Assembly (NCBI GenBank): GCA_903875445.1
Contig: CAIQWD010000089.1
Span: 1 to 64,000, forward strand
Source of the DNA: an uncultured delta proteobacterium
GTDB taxonomy: Bacteria; Desulfobacterota; Desulfobulbia; Desulfobulbales; Desulfocapsaceae
Direction of reading: 5' to 3'
Length of the DNA: 64,000 bases
Part shown: in pieces, positions 26,601 through 35,433 of the stretch
Layout of the letters: the number at the start of each line of letters is the position of its first letter
How positions within the stretch are numbered: position 1 is the stretch's first letter
Position numbers and translations under genes: made by a program
Notes under the pieces: generated by a model
Seen by the model: only the letters and a program-made list of their open reading frames with translations
Databases searched by the model: none
Told to the model about the DNA's origin: nothing

Positions 26601-27650
26601 GCGCCACAACAGCCACGCCCCATCATTTTCGACGATGGAAAGAAAATCGTTGGCGAGAATGTACTGAATATTTGTTATGTTTTGTTTGATCTCTTGAGAA
26701 TCGGGATGTTTGTGAAAATATCTTTCAAAATAAATCAAAGCTTTATCAGGTCTTCCTAATTGATAAAGATTAACTGTTCCGGCTTTCTTGAGGAAGGCGT
26801 CATTGTTTTCCAGGTGATCAATGAGGTATACAAGATGCTCAAGGGCGGCATCATATTGGTGAGTGTTCAGGTAGTAATCGACAAGTTTATGCCGAAATGG
26901 CAGATAATCGGGGAATCGCTTGAGGTATTTTTCTAAAAGGACACTGTTTTCTTTTTCATTTCCAGGAATATCAAAAATCTTGACCGCCTGGAAAAGAACC
27001 TTGTCATCGACATCTTGCCTTTCTAGTAATTTCTTAAATAGCTGTTGAGCTATGTCATTTTTCCCAATATTGTTGGCATCCAGGGCCATTTCCTGAAGTA
27101 CTTTGAGATTTTCCGGTTGTCGAGCAAAGAGGTTCGCAGCAAGGGGTAAGGCAAATTCTTTTTTCCCCATACTTCTAAGACTGCCTGACAATCCTTCAAG
27201 TGCAACATCGGAAAGATCCCCTGTTGGATCTTTTTCTAGGGCTCGTCCGTAATACCTCGCCGCCGTTTCCCAGTCTTTACCTTGAGCCGCGGCCTGCCCT
27301 CCAGTAAGGAAATATTCAATTCTATGAGAATTTTTTTGCAGCAGAGTTTCTATGATTTTTACAGCAGTTTTAAAATCTCCTGTTTTCAGGAGGACTTTGC
27401 AATATTCCCAGTTGGCCTGTTCGATATTGGGTTTGTGTGTGATAAATTGGGAATAAACGTCTGCTGCCTGGAGATATTTTTCTGCCCTGACGAGACTCCT
27501 CGCCTTGTCCCAGAGGAGGTTCCATTCCGGGGCTCCATGGTCAATGTCAATTAGGGAGATATCCCTCTCCGGAACAATTCCTTCTCGAGCAGAGCTGGGG
27601 AAAACAAACACCCCGGTAAAAATAAAACAAAACAATAAGAGGCGACTCAT
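23664..27650 (-). CDS. Very large TPR protein with a C-terminal outer-membrane beta-barrel (BcsC/PgaA-like layout)
   Basis: 1328 aa from ATG 27650, where a signal peptide begins (MSRLLLFCFIFTGVFVF, cleavage near SSA); ATG 27680 and TTG 27716 are alternatives. Some 900-1000 residues of TPR-type repeats follow (for example NAFLKKAGTVNLYQLGRPDK, AARYYGRALEKDPTG). The last 250-300 residues alternate Tyr/Phe and polar residues and end in LYFSLHYRW, a terminal aromatic as in outer-membrane barrels. This is the layout of polysaccharide exporters such as BcsC and PgaA. No polymerase or GGDEF gene is adjacent, so the substrate is unknown. Terminated by the hairpin downstream. Confidence 0.7.
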   Translation of the reverse strand: MSRLLLFCFIFTGVFVFPSSAREGIVPERDISLIDIDHGAPEWNLLWDKARSLVRAEKYLQAADVYSQFITHKPNIEQANWEYCKVLLKTGDFKTAVKIIETLLQKNSHRIEYFLTGGQAAAQGKDWETAARYYGRALEKDPTGDLSDVALEGLSGSLRSMGKKEFALPLAANLFARQPENLKVLQEMALDANNIGKNDIAQQLFKKLLERQDVDDKVLFQAVKIFDIPGNEKENSVLLEKYLKRFPDYLPFRHKLVDYYLNTHQYDAALEHLVYLIDHLENNDAFLKKAGTVNLYQLGRPDKALIYFERYFHKHPDSQEIKQNITNIQYILANDFLSIVENDGAWLLWRDLAKVTPNRIAIYLQMADLLEGKGMMKECLDILAIIHHHHPDDETISRRLAQKYSDSKQYENALNSLDQIVQKHNRTKAYYLLRAKIEIELERESDALSSYEAALQIDAGDFEVRKTSLELAGSLGDVTKLKAIFEGGMKNGKRPPDKEILFTYLDELARNHLFREYGLISNRFRSDYSRDKKTLDRMDLHLASVLRQEGKTRKAEQLLRQLLTDKRSVNEVLFKLTDNALVDKNLTTAKAWYGVLVKSTVSEKTDSPYSSDGYRRLLLKVRIAKAEREYEAADSLIEDFLNTAPNYQSGKEIIPLRAELEKERCWLRYYLGDYKGVLQHLEKHRDTGIFDPEIITLRSLLEKKLKQHSNEDIYNNNLLVRSGPRTSHLLAIIGTDLGHQDYDDAEHRIQTVLQRCPESVVGRVLLAKLLFARGRYSEAVAPLIQLSKLFPEESYFTKRLVEVEIRRGNYGKGLALLEQNNGGMENVDTAISGLAPSDDIEELLTQARLLWGDKQHEKALQIYRKLLFPSTLELLIEEFRQKQINYLYLAREKTIWNSILVLLQSEPDTIAELMEPAFLGENFTNEAGKIVADHYELYSWQKMISTEYLARKANFEKNYTFAEQSYKRLVDEQGTQEGMIDLAAIYGRVGKYRKEAQVYEAIQNSGTTSPELEKSIERSSLQLSPQNIFNATFSTKDGRGGFIDMETRRVGTSFWFTPDLDTDIRLEYSNNHYQSVHTSASTGGNSLYSSAIYEFAKDYELILGGGIDQMDNTSNAQLLYKIELKGQLDEFFHTSIEWGKSLVDDTVMALNEGITLQEIETGIYCETPLGLTFGGDFRHRNYSDNNSQNKIHGYTSYGIFGESVHLSLRYDYQFFKNTESNRQDLQVPDTQVHNVLNYWSPASFSENFLTLHFQHDFLGYQQGEKRKISYYSLDNSIGYDDLNILSYSGKFDIFLEMNPHFLLKGNVTFTKSDVFEEKGLYFSLHYRW

Positions 27651-27987
27651 AACGACTGTCTTCAGTCCAATAAAACTCATGTCTGCCAAACAATTCGTTA
27701 AAAGAGATGCTTTCAACCAACCAGGGGTGCCCTGAAGTTCAAAGCGAGTTAGTAGCGTTTTCCTGCCTCAAGACAAAAGTTATACGCCGATGCAAGGGTA
27801 GAAGCAGAGAACAAGAAAGGAATGCATGTACTGTACATCTCGACCACATGTTCATGCAAACCATTTAGGAGCCGTTACGAACCAAGGGCTATTTTTATCG
27901 ATGTTGTTACGGTTTTTTTTGCCCAAGGAGGTATTAAGCAGAGTACCGTTCCAATTATTCCTTTGAGCCCAAATTTTTTACAACGGA
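27651..27987. other. Intergenic region of about 340 bp with dyads and repeat copy C
   Basis: No convincing gene; a plus-strand frame (27822-28343) runs into the aminotransferase gene and looks spurious. The stretch holds a short perfect dyad ATGTAC-T-GTACAT (27826-27838) and the third copy of the palindromic repeat (27867-27918). The part next to 27650 may encode extra N-terminal residues of the TPR protein if an upstream start is used. Confidence 0.5.
27867..27918 (+). repeat. Palindromic repeat, copy C (diverged)
   Basis: Begins AGGAGCCGTTACGAA, matching copy A (reverse strand) at 14 of the first 15 bases, and ends GTTGTTACGGTTTTTT, matching the end of copies A and B at TTACGG. The middle is poorly conserved. 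Length and spacing agree with the other copies. Confidence 0.5.
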
Positions 27988-29169
27988 TTAGCGGTAAAAT
28001 TGCACTATTTTCTCAACGATATATAATTGCATATCAGAGGAAAGCTCAGGATAGATCGGCAAAGCAAGAGTTTCCTCTGCTGCTTTTTCTGCCTCCGGAC
28101 AATGTGTTTCGGTTGCCAGCAACCCTAAACATTCCTGTTTATGCAAAGGTACCGGATAATAGATTTCACAACCAATGTCGTTTTGGACTAACCAGCGGAT
28201 TAATTCATTACGCCTCTCCACACGCAGTACATATTGGTTATATATATGTATATTCCGGCCCGCATTCCCTCCGTCCAAATCTTCAGCGAAGACACTTGCC
28301 GGAAGTTGCACTTTTTGCGTGGCAACAAGACCCGTTTCCGTGAACAGGCGATTGTAGCACCCTGCATTTTCAGCCCGCTGTTTGTGCCACCTTTCGAGAT
28401 ACGGGAGCTTAACTCGGAGTGCCGCGGCTTGAATAGGATCGAGTCGAAAATTGCCACCCACCATTTTATGGTAATATTTGGGATGCGCTCCATGGTTGCG
28501 CAAAAGGACAAGTCTTTCGGCGATGGCTTTTTCCTGGGCAATGACCATTCCGCCATCTCCTATTCCGCCAAGGTTTTTACTCGGAAAAAAGGAAAAACAA
28601 CCGGCTGTACCCATGGAACCAGCCCGTTTAAATTCTAGTATTCCGTTTTGTACTATCGGATATTCCGCTCCGATAGCCTGAGCAGCATCCTCAATAACCG
28701 GCAACTGGTATTGTTCCGCCAATTTGAGTATCGCCGCCATATCGGCGCATTGACCATATAAATGAACAGGAATGATTGCCTTGATTTTTCGTTCCTTATC
28801 AGCGGCCAGGAGTTCGCCTATTTTTAGCGGATCAATGTTAAAGCTGACCGGGTCAATATCGGCAAAGACAGGGATTGCCCCCAACCTCAAAATAACCCCC
28901 ATGGTAGCAAAAAATGAGTAGGGTGACGTTAAAACCTTATCTCCTGGTCCAATCCCTAAGCCCATCAAACAAACCAACAGTGCATCCGTACCGCTGGTCA
29001 CTCCAATTCCATATGCCGCTCCAGAGTATTCGGCAATTTCTTGCTCAAGACTTTCAACTTCCGGGCCTTGAATATATCTGGTTGACTTAATGACACGGGT
29101 GACCGCAGCAATGAGATCATCTTCGAGATAGCTGAGTTGTGCCTGAAGATCAAGTAAGGGGACTTTCAT
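27988..29169 (-). CDS. DegT/DnrJ/EryC1-family PLP-dependent aminotransferase
   Basis: 393 aa. The fold-type I marks are TSGTDALLV (57-65), Asp161 in IEDAAQAIGA and the PLP lysine Lys198 in CFSFFPSKNLGGIGDGGMV. The family transaminates keto-sugars on nucleotides for surface polysaccharides; the substrate is not evident. ATG 29169 begins MKVPLLDLQAQ, usual for the family. It sits alone between the TPR/beta-barrel gene and rpoH, both on the same strand. No other nucleotide-sugar gene is close, though glycosyltransferase genes lie at 35-38 kb. Confidence 0.92.
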   Translation of the reverse strand: MKVPLLDLQAQLSYLEDDLIAAVTRVIKSTRYIQGPEVESLEQEIAEYSGAAYGIGVTSGTDALLVCLMGLGIGPGDKVLTSPYSFFATMGVILRLGAIPVFADIDPVSFNIDPLKIGELLAADKERKIKAIIPVHLYGQCADMAAILKLAEQYQLPVIEDAAQAIGAEYPIVQNGILEFKRAGSMGTAGCFSFFPSKNLGGIGDGGMVIAQEKAIAERLVLLRNHGAHPKYYHKMVGGNFRLDPIQAAALRVKLPYLERWHKQRAENAGCYNRLFTETGLVATQKVQLPASVFAEDLDGGNAGRNIHIYNQYVLRVERRNELIRWLVQNDIGCEIYYPVPLHKQECLGLLATETHCPEAEKAAEETLALPIYPELSSDMQLYIVEKIVQFYR

Positions 29170-29244
29170 AAATTTTTTATATTTGGAACTCTTTCGGGAT
29201 TGTCTAGTGGAATATCGGGTCCGCCGGAATACAGCTAAGATCGA

Positions 29245-30264
29245 CTAGGATTTTGAACTTATAATAATCTTTTCGCCATCAAAATAATCTACAATATCAG
29301 GCATTTCTGATTCAAGATATTTTTTCATCTTTTTCAACAGATTAACCTCAATCTGCCGGACTCGCTCTCGGGAAATGGCAAATCGATCGGCAATATTCTG
29401 CAAAGTTAACGGCTCGTCGGTCAACAGACGTTTTTCGAGAATCATCTTTTCTTTGTCGTTGAGTTTATCTTTAAGTATTTCGATAAGCTCTCCCAGCTTT
29501 GCTTTGATCTCTTTTCCAGCCACCATGGACTCAATTCCGGGGCCTTCGCTGGGCAGGAAATTCTTCTGCTCATCTTCCGAATCGGAGCGCACAGGACTCT
29601 CCAGGGAAACATCCCAATTATCCATGCGCTGACCCATCTCAACCACTTCACGTTCCTTGACGTTTAAACGTTCCGCCAAGAGTTTCGGTTCAGGGTTAAA
29701 CCCTTGGCCCTCAAGGAGTTTTCTTTCTTTGTTCAGGCTGAAAAACAACTTACGCTGAGCTTGGGTGGTGCCGATTTTTACCAGCCGCCAGTTGTCCATA
29801 ATAAATTTAAGGACATATGCCCGTATCCAGTATGCCGCATAATAGGAAAACTTGACACCGCGATAAGGATCAAATTTTTTTGTCGCCTGCACCAATCCAA
29901 CATTGCCCTCCTGGATAAGATCCATAAAGTTTTGCATCCAATACTTTTGGAAATCCATGGCAACTTTTACCACCAGTCGCAAGTTGGAGCTGACCAGCCG
30001 ATAGGCCGCATCCTGGTCGCCCTGCTCTCGAAATCTGACAGCCAATTCGTCGGTCTCTTCCCGAGTCAATAACTCATATTGACTGATTTCCTGAAGATAA
30101 CGATGCAACGCCGGATTGCTGAGTGCCGGCAGATTTTCCTCGTCGGAGACCGCAACCAGCGAATTGTCGTAGGCTTCGTCTATGCCGTCAACTTCGGTTT
30201 CCAGTTCGGGATCATCCAGGGGATCTATATCTATTTCAGGGTCCATAAGGGTATCTTTATTCAT
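29245..30264 (-). CDS. rpoH: RNA polymerase sigma factor RpoH (sigma-32 type)
   Basis: 339 aa from ATG 30264 (a TTG precedes it). An acidic N-terminal extension of about 45 residues is followed by region 1.2-2 (ALHRYLQEIS, NLRLVVKVAMDFQ, IQEGNVGLVQATKKFDPYRG, FSYYAAYWIRAYV), an RpoH-box-like QRKLFFSLNK, and region 4 with a helix-turn-helix near LQNIADRFAISRERVRQIE. It directs polymerase to heat-shock promoters. The RpoH box distinguishes it from RpoD and RpoS. GGAG lies about 10 bases upstream. Single gene. Confidence 0.88.
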   Translation of the reverse strand: MNKDTLMDPEIDIDPLDDPELETEVDGIDEAYDNSLVAVSDEENLPALSNPALHRYLQEISQYELLTREETDELAVRFREQGDQDAAYRLVSSNLRLVVKVAMDFQKYWMQNFMDLIQEGNVGLVQATKKFDPYRGVKFSYYAAYWIRAYVLKFIMDNWRLVKIGTTQAQRKLFFSLNKERKLLEGQGFNPEPKLLAERLNVKEREVVEMGQRMDNWDVSLESPVRSDSEDEQKNFLPSEGPGIESMVAGKEIKAKLGELIEILKDKLNDKEKMILEKRLLTDEPLTLQNIADRFAISRERVRQIEVNLLKKMKKYLESEMPDIVDYFDGEKIIISSKS

Positions 30265-30535
30265 CAACTTATTTCTCCGGAAAATGTGTCCAGAAAATTT
30301 CAGAAAGATTTTGATATTACCTTACATGGATGAAAGTGCAATGATATTATCAAACGCCCAAAACGGTCAATCCGCTTCATCTTCGCTCAGATTCGAATTT
30401 ATCACAGGCTCTATCGATTTGAGAATTTTATTTTAATCGATGCTTATATATGCTAAATATCCGAAAGTTTCTTGCCAATAATCTCCACTACAGGCGTCAA
30501 TCCTTCCTGTTACCGTTCAATAATCCTCGGAACTC

Positions 30536-32332
30536 ATGAAAAATATTAGAAATTTCAGCATAATTGCGCATATTGACCACGGCAAATCCACCCTCGCAGA
30601 CAGGATGATTCAATTCTGCAATCTTGTCTCCGACCGGGAATTCAAGGATCAGCTTCTCGACAATATGGAAATTGAACGTGAACGGGGGATTACGATCAAG
30701 AGTCAAACCATCTGTCTGCCTTACACCGCCGAAGACGGTCAGGAATACTTTCTTAACCTCGTGGACACACCGGGACACGTTGATTTCAGCTACGAGGTCT
30801 CACGAGCCCTCAGTTCCTGCGAAGGGGCACTGCTCCTCATTGATGCCGCACAAGGCGTAGAGGCACAAACTCTAGCCAATCTTTACCTGGCGATGGAAAA
30901 CGATTTGGAAATAATCCCGGTAATTAATAAAATTGACCTCCCTTCCGCCGAGCCCGAAAAAATCGCCGTCCAGATTGAAGAGGATCTCGGCCTTGACAGT
31001 GACCTGGTGCAGTTCTGTTCCGCCAAACTCGGCACCGGGATCCCGAAACTCTTCGAGACCATTGTTAAAAAACTGCCGGCTCCGAAGGGTGATCCGAACG
31101 CTCCGCTGCAAGCTCTTATTTTTGATGCCAATTATGATTCCTTTCGTGGGACACTCATTTCCGTGCGTATTATCAATGGAACGGTAAAAGCCGGAGATGT
31201 TATTCGTTTCATGGCCAATGGCCGGGAATACCGTGTCGACGAGGTGGGCTTCTTCAAATTGCACAAGGAACCGGCGAAACAGTTATCCGCAGGACAAATC
31301 GGTTATATTCTGGCCGGCATTAAAACGGTTCAGGATACCCGACCGGGCGATACCATAACCTTACGGGATGCCCCCGCCGCTGCCCCACTTCCGGGTTTCA
31401 GAGAAATACAGCAAGTGGTCTTCTCGTCGATTTATCCCATCAGCACCGACGAATATGAGGATCTGGCGACAGCTCTTGAAAAACTCAAGTTAAATGATGC
31501 CGCCCTCACTTTTGAAAAAGATTCTTCAGTAGCTCTCGGATTCGGATTTCGTTGCGGCTTTCTCGGTCTTTTGCATCTTGAGGTTATCCAGGAACGTCTT
31601 GAACGTGAATTTGATATCTCACTGATCCTCACCGTACCCTCGGTACAATATATCTTCCATCTTTCCGATGGAAGCAGCAAACATGTCGACAACCCCGCCC
31701 ACTTTCCCGATCCGACCCATATTGCCAAGGTTGAAGAACCTTTTATCAAAGCAACGATTCTCATTCCGGAAAAATACATGGGGGTGGTGATGACCCTCTG
31801 CATGGAACGGCGTGGGGAAAATACCAGCTTCCACTACCCGACCCCGGGAAGGATCGAATTACAGTGTGAACTCCCCCTGGCAGAGGTTATTTATGATTTT
31901 TATGACCGCTTGAAGTCGCTCACCCAAGGCTACGGTTCTTTCAATTACGACATGCTCGATTATCGCAAAAGTGATTTGGTCAAGGTCGATATTCTCGTCA
32001 ATGGCGAGATCGTCGACGCCCTGTCGCAACTTGTGCATCGCGACAATGCCAGGGCCAGGGGCCTGCACGCCTGTGAAATGCTTAAAGAAGAGATTCCGCG
32101 GCAGATGTTCAAGATCGCCATCCAGGCGACTATCGGCGGGAATATTATAGCGAGAACAACCGTCTCCGCACTCCGCAAGGATGTCACGGCCAAATGCTAC
32201 GGCGGAGATATCACGCGAAAACGAAAACTTCTGGAAAAACAAAAAGCAGGAAAAAAACGTATGAAAACGGTTGGCAATGTGGATATTCCGCAGACCGCCT
32301 TCCTCGCTGTCCTGAAATCGGAACAAAAATAG
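30536..32332 (+). CDS. lepA: Elongation factor 4 (LepA), ribosomal GTPase
   Basis: 598 aa, standard length. G1 is AHIDHGKST, G3 DTPGHVDF and G4 NKIDLP, followed by EF-G-like domains II, III and V and the LepA-specific C-terminal domain (DILVNGEIVDALSQLVHRD, ITRKRKLLEKQKAGKKRMK). It acts on the ribosome during initiation and back-translocation. ATG 30536 has CGGA upstream. It is divergent from rpoH and faces the EamA gene. Confidence 0.96.
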   Translation: MKNIRNFSIIAHIDHGKSTLADRMIQFCNLVSDREFKDQLLDNMEIERERGITIKSQTICLPYTAEDGQEYFLNLVDTPGHVDFSYEVSRALSSCEGALLLIDAAQGVEAQTLANLYLAMENDLEIIPVINKIDLPSAEPEKIAVQIEEDLGLDSDLVQFCSAKLGTGIPKLFETIVKKLPAPKGDPNAPLQALIFDANYDSFRGTLISVRIINGTVKAGDVIRFMANGREYRVDEVGFFKLHKEPAKQLSAGQIGYILAGIKTVQDTRPGDTITLRDAPAAAPLPGFREIQQVVFSSIYPISTDEYEDLATALEKLKLNDAALTFEKDSSVALGFGFRCGFLGLLHLEVIQERLEREFDISLILTVPSVQYIFHLSDGSSKHVDNPAHFPDPTHIAKVEEPFIKATILIPEKYMGVVMTLCMERRGENTSFHYPTPGRIELQCELPLAEVIYDFYDRLKSLTQGYGSFNYDMLDYRKSDLVKVDILVNGEIVDALSQLVHRDNARARGLHACEMLKEEIPRQMFKIAIQATIGGNIIARTTVSALRKDVTAKCYGGDITRKRKLLEKQKAGKKRMKTVGNVDIPQTAFLAVLKSEQK

Positions 32333-32359
32333 TTAAATCCCGTTATCGACAGAAAGAAA

Positions 32360-32387
32360 ACTCCAAAAAAGAATTACTGGAGTGTTT
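32360..32387 (+). terminator. Weak hairpin between lepA and the EamA gene
   Basis: ACTCCA (32360-32365) pairs with TGGAGT (32378-32383), followed by GTTTT. It overlaps the last codons of the convergent EamA gene. A short stem, so only a possible lepA terminator. Confidence 0.35.
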
Positions 32388-33279
32388 TCCCTCTTCCTTT
32401 TGCAGAGGTGCAAAAGGATTGGATAGCCAACCCAGCCAGAACCAATACCAGCCCGACCAAGGTTGAAGGAAAAATCTCTTCGCCCACGAGAAAATGAATT
32501 AAAAAAAGTGAGGCAAAGGGGGCGATAAAAATAAGATTGGCGATTTTTGCTGTATTATCGGTGTATTTCAAGGCCATCAGCCAGAGGATGAAAGACACCC
32601 CCATCTCGAATATCCCAATATAAACACCTCCTGCGAGACCGAGCAGAGCTACCGGACGAAAACCATCGGTACACCAAACATAGCCGGTGATGAAGGGAAT
32701 CGCGCAGACAAAATTAAGAAACAGGCCGATGACCGGATCACGCTTATCCCGGGTATTGAGAATCCAATAGAGTGCCCAGATAACCGTCGAAAAGAGAGCC
32801 AGCCCCACGCCCCGAGGATTATCAAAGTGCAAGGCCAGCAAATTCCCTTGAGTAGCAATAACCAGGACACCGACATAACTCACACCGATAGCCAGCCACT
32901 GCCCTCTTCTCACTCTTTGACCAAGAAGGGGTATCGACAGAAGGGTGAGAGTTATCGCCCAGGTATAATTGATTATTTGCGCCTGTTGAGCCGGCAGAAG
33001 ATCGTATGCCTGGAAAAGAATGAGATAATAAAGAAAAGGGTTGAGCAATCCAAACCGGACAGACAGCAACCAGTCCCGCCGTGTCAAGACCAAAAGGGTT
33101 CGCACCTTTTTCTGGGCAAGCATGACCAAGAACACAACAACACTGGAAACAAGGGTTGCATACATGAGGAGTTCGCCGGGACTGAGATACCTGAGGCTCA
33201 ACTTGCTGACAGTAGCAATCGTCGACCACAGTCCGACAGTGATTAAGGCGCAAGTATAGGCTTTTCTCTGGTTATTCAT
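32374..33279 (-). CDS. EamA/DMT-family membrane transporter
   Basis: 301 aa with about ten hydrophobic helices in two EamA halves (first about 8-140, second about 155-290), each starting with a helix containing a conserved Trp/Ser/Gly pattern (ALITVGLWSTIATVSKLSL; GLALFSTVIWALYWIL). Members export or import metabolites, most often unknown. ATG 33279 is the first start. It stands convergent to lepA and divergent from the FapA gene with an 89-base gap. The substrate cannot be inferred. Confidence 0.88.
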   Translation of the reverse strand: MNNQRKAYTCALITVGLWSTIATVSKLSLRYLSPGELLMYATLVSSVVVFLVMLAQKKVRTLLVLTRRDWLLSVRFGLLNPFLYYLILFQAYDLLPAQQAQIINYTWAITLTLLSIPLLGQRVRRGQWLAIGVSYVGVLVIATQGNLLALHFDNPRGVGLALFSTVIWALYWILNTRDKRDPVIGLFLNFVCAIPFITGYVWCTDGFRPVALLGLAGGVYIGIFEMGVSFILWLMALKYTDNTAKIANLIFIAPFASLFLIHFLVGEEIFPSTLVGLVLVLAGLAIQSFCTSAKGRGKTLQ

Positions 33280-33368
33280 CGTGCCATCATACGGGTGCAG
33301 CCACTAAAAGTAAATGGTATTCAGAGGTTAATGCTGGAACCCGATAGGGGAATTATGATAAGATAAAA

Positions 33369-35171
33369 ATGAAATATTCCTTTTTAACGCCCTGCATCTT
33401 TTTTTCTTCTCATATGGATAGCAACATGAGCGAGCAACCTTTTGCCGGTGGTCTTGACCCAAAAAAGCTCCTTGAGCCGACATTGCATTTTGTAACAAAC
33501 TTCTTGAAAATCGGCGACGATTATACAACCGATAAAATCCCGGTGACCGAACTCGTTAAAGGGGGACAACTCCTCGCCGACTTCCCCAATTTTCATAGAT
33601 TTGCCGCAAAAGGTTTTGAAAAAAAACCCCTTGAACCAGGCGACTTTGCACAACTCTCCGAAGATGAAAGTGCTATTGTTGCAACCATTCCCGGCTACCC
33701 GAAAGTTAAAAAAATTCGCCGTAGCGATGTGCCCGAGCCCATTACCGTCGTCTCGGTAGAACCCCTGTTGAAAATTTCGCCAGATAACATGCTGGTAACA
33801 CTCATCATTCATCCACCATTAGAGGAAGGGCATTCTTTATTGCAAGAAAATCTTACGGACCTTATAGCAGAGCAAAAAATCATTTTCGGCATTGATCAGG
33901 AGGCCATCAAAGAAGTGAATGCCTTTCTGCAAAGCGGCGAAAAGGAGTTTAAAAGCATAGTCATCGCTCGTGGCCAGGCCGTCGGTCAAAGTGTCGATGC
34001 ATATCTGCGATATGACATGGAAATCGGACCAATTGCCGGTACAATCCTCGAAAACGGTTCCATCGATTTCAGAGAAAGGCGAATAATGGTTGGAGTAAGT
34101 GCCGGGCAGTGCGTCGCCACCAAGATTCCTGCCGTGCAAGGAGCCCCGGGCATCAATATCTATGGCGAAGAAACACCTGCCAGGGCAGGAAAAGACATTA
34201 AAATTGAACTCCTCAACGATGTGAAATTCTCACGGGAGACATTACAGGTAACCGCCAGCAAAAATGGCGTACTTTCCATCGTCAACAACAATGTCATCAA
34301 GGTATGTGCGCACCAGGTATTACTCGGTGACATCGACTACAAGACGGGTAACGTTGAAAGCATGAACTGCGTCACCATTCGCGGCTCTGTACAACCCGGA
34401 TTTCGGGTGACGGTCGGTGGCGATGTAGAAATTAGCGGATCAGTTATGTCCGCCAAGATTGTCAGCCTCGGCAACCTCGTAATCAAGGGCGGCATTACCG
34501 GTAAAAGCAGCCTCCTTGAGGCGAAAGGCGATGCTGATATTCATTTTATCGAACAGGGTACGCTCAAGTGCGGGGGAATTGCGGTCATCCGTAAGCAATC
34601 TTATTACAGCGACATCCGTGCCGGTGCCGATATCCGTTGTCATCAATCGAGTAAAATTATAGGTGGTGTCCTCATCGCCGAGGGGAATATTACCATCGGC
34701 GACGTCGGATCGGCAAACTGCAACCCGTCATTTATAGCAGCCGGGATAATAGCCGAACGTCTTGCCCACTTTAATAGCCTTAAGGCCAGTGTGGTGGAAC
34801 AGCAGGATGCGATCATTCAATGGTTACAGCTTTACCATGGCAGTTCGACCTCAAAAAAAGTCAAGCACATGGAGAAGGAACTTGCCGATACCAAACTCCG
34901 CCTGCTACGGTTGAATATGATCCCGGGAACAGGCTGTTATTCCAAGGTGAGTGGCCCGGAAGATGAAGAAAGGGAACTCGGTGAGGAATACAGCAGTGAA
35001 GGGGGAATAGCCATTGAAAAAATCAAGATCGACGTTGTCGGTACCATCTTTAGCGGAACAAAAATCCAAATCGGCAACTGCGCGATGGTTATCGAAAAAA
35101 CCGTATCATCTCGACAATTCAAACTTCATCCCAACAAAAAAAGCATTCTCGCTATTGCCCTGAAGAAATAG
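33369..35171 (+). CDS. FapA-family (DUF342) polymer-forming-like protein
   Basis: Up to 600 aa. The middle and C-terminal part shows the FapA repeat pattern of a beta-helix: VQGAPGINIYGEETPA, KNGVLSIVNNNV, VTIRGSVQPGFRVTVGGDVE, GNLVIKGGITGK and KIIGGVLIAEGNITIGD, then a coiled coil and a short terminal domain. No signal peptide is clear. Starts at 33369, 33414 and 33426 are all possible; the first 15-19 residues are hydrophobic and may be non-coding. The family is linked to developmental or envelope assembly roles and to signalling in some deltaproteobacteria, but its function is not settled. Single gene. Confidence 0.75.
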   Translation: MKYSFLTPCIFFSSHMDSNMSEQPFAGGLDPKKLLEPTLHFVTNFLKIGDDYTTDKIPVTELVKGGQLLADFPNFHRFAAKGFEKKPLEPGDFAQLSEDESAIVATIPGYPKVKKIRRSDVPEPITVVSVEPLLKISPDNMLVTLIIHPPLEEGHSLLQENLTDLIAEQKIIFGIDQEAIKEVNAFLQSGEKEFKSIVIARGQAVGQSVDAYLRYDMEIGPIAGTILENGSIDFRERRIMVGVSAGQCVATKIPAVQGAPGINIYGEETPARAGKDIKIELLNDVKFSRETLQVTASKNGVLSIVNNNVIKVCAHQVLLGDIDYKTGNVESMNCVTIRGSVQPGFRVTVGGDVEISGSVMSAKIVSLGNLVIKGGITGKSSLLEAKGDADIHFIEQGTLKCGGIAVIRKQSYYSDIRAGADIRCHQSSKIIGGVLIAEGNITIGDVGSANCNPSFIAAGIIAERLAHFNSLKASVVEQQDAIIQWLQLYHGSSTSKKVKHMEKELADTKLRLLRLNMIPGTGCYSKVSGPEDEERELGEEYSSEGGIAIEKIKIDVVGTIFSGTKIQIGNCAMVIEKTVSSRQFKLHPNKKSILAIALKK

Positions 35172-35193
35172 CCCATTGTGCGGCGCACAACAC

Positions 35194-35433
35194 CTAGAAC
35201 CGATATTTTACAACTATCCGTCGAAGAAGATGAAGGCGATTGCCATAGCGGGCAAGTGCCAGATACAACGGATATCCCAAATAGTGCAGGAACATCAGAA
35301 CGGCGAGGCACTTGCCTCCCGGCCCGCCACGAAAATTACCCATGGGCACGATTTTCCTCCACAGCGCCAATCTCGCCAGCCTTGAAATCTCTAACCCTTC
35401 AAGATCATAGCGTTTATTCAGGGGACTTTTCAT
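35194..35433 (-). CDS. Small protein coupled to the HAD/glycosyltransferase-associated gene
   Basis: 79 aa. Its ATG (35433-35431) overlaps the stop of the upstream gene as ATGA, the usual sign of a real downstream gene. The sequence is basic, with a central Gly-rich GNFRGGPGGKCL and a hydrophobic helix (about 40-60: CLAVLMFLHYLGYPLYLALA), then a basic tail. It could be a small membrane-associated partner of the glycosylation proteins. I recognise no family. It ends 22 bases from the convergent FapA gene. Confidence 0.5.
   Translation of the reverse strand: MKSPLNKRYDLEGLEISRLARLALWRKIVPMGNFRGGPGGKCLAVLMFLHYLGYPLYLALARYGNRLHLLRRIVVKYRF

Noticed and set aside
27822-28343. 173-codon plus-strand frame at the 3' end of the aminotransferase gene
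   Set aside because: It overlaps the conserved end of the DegT protein and passes through the palindromic repeat; no family pattern.
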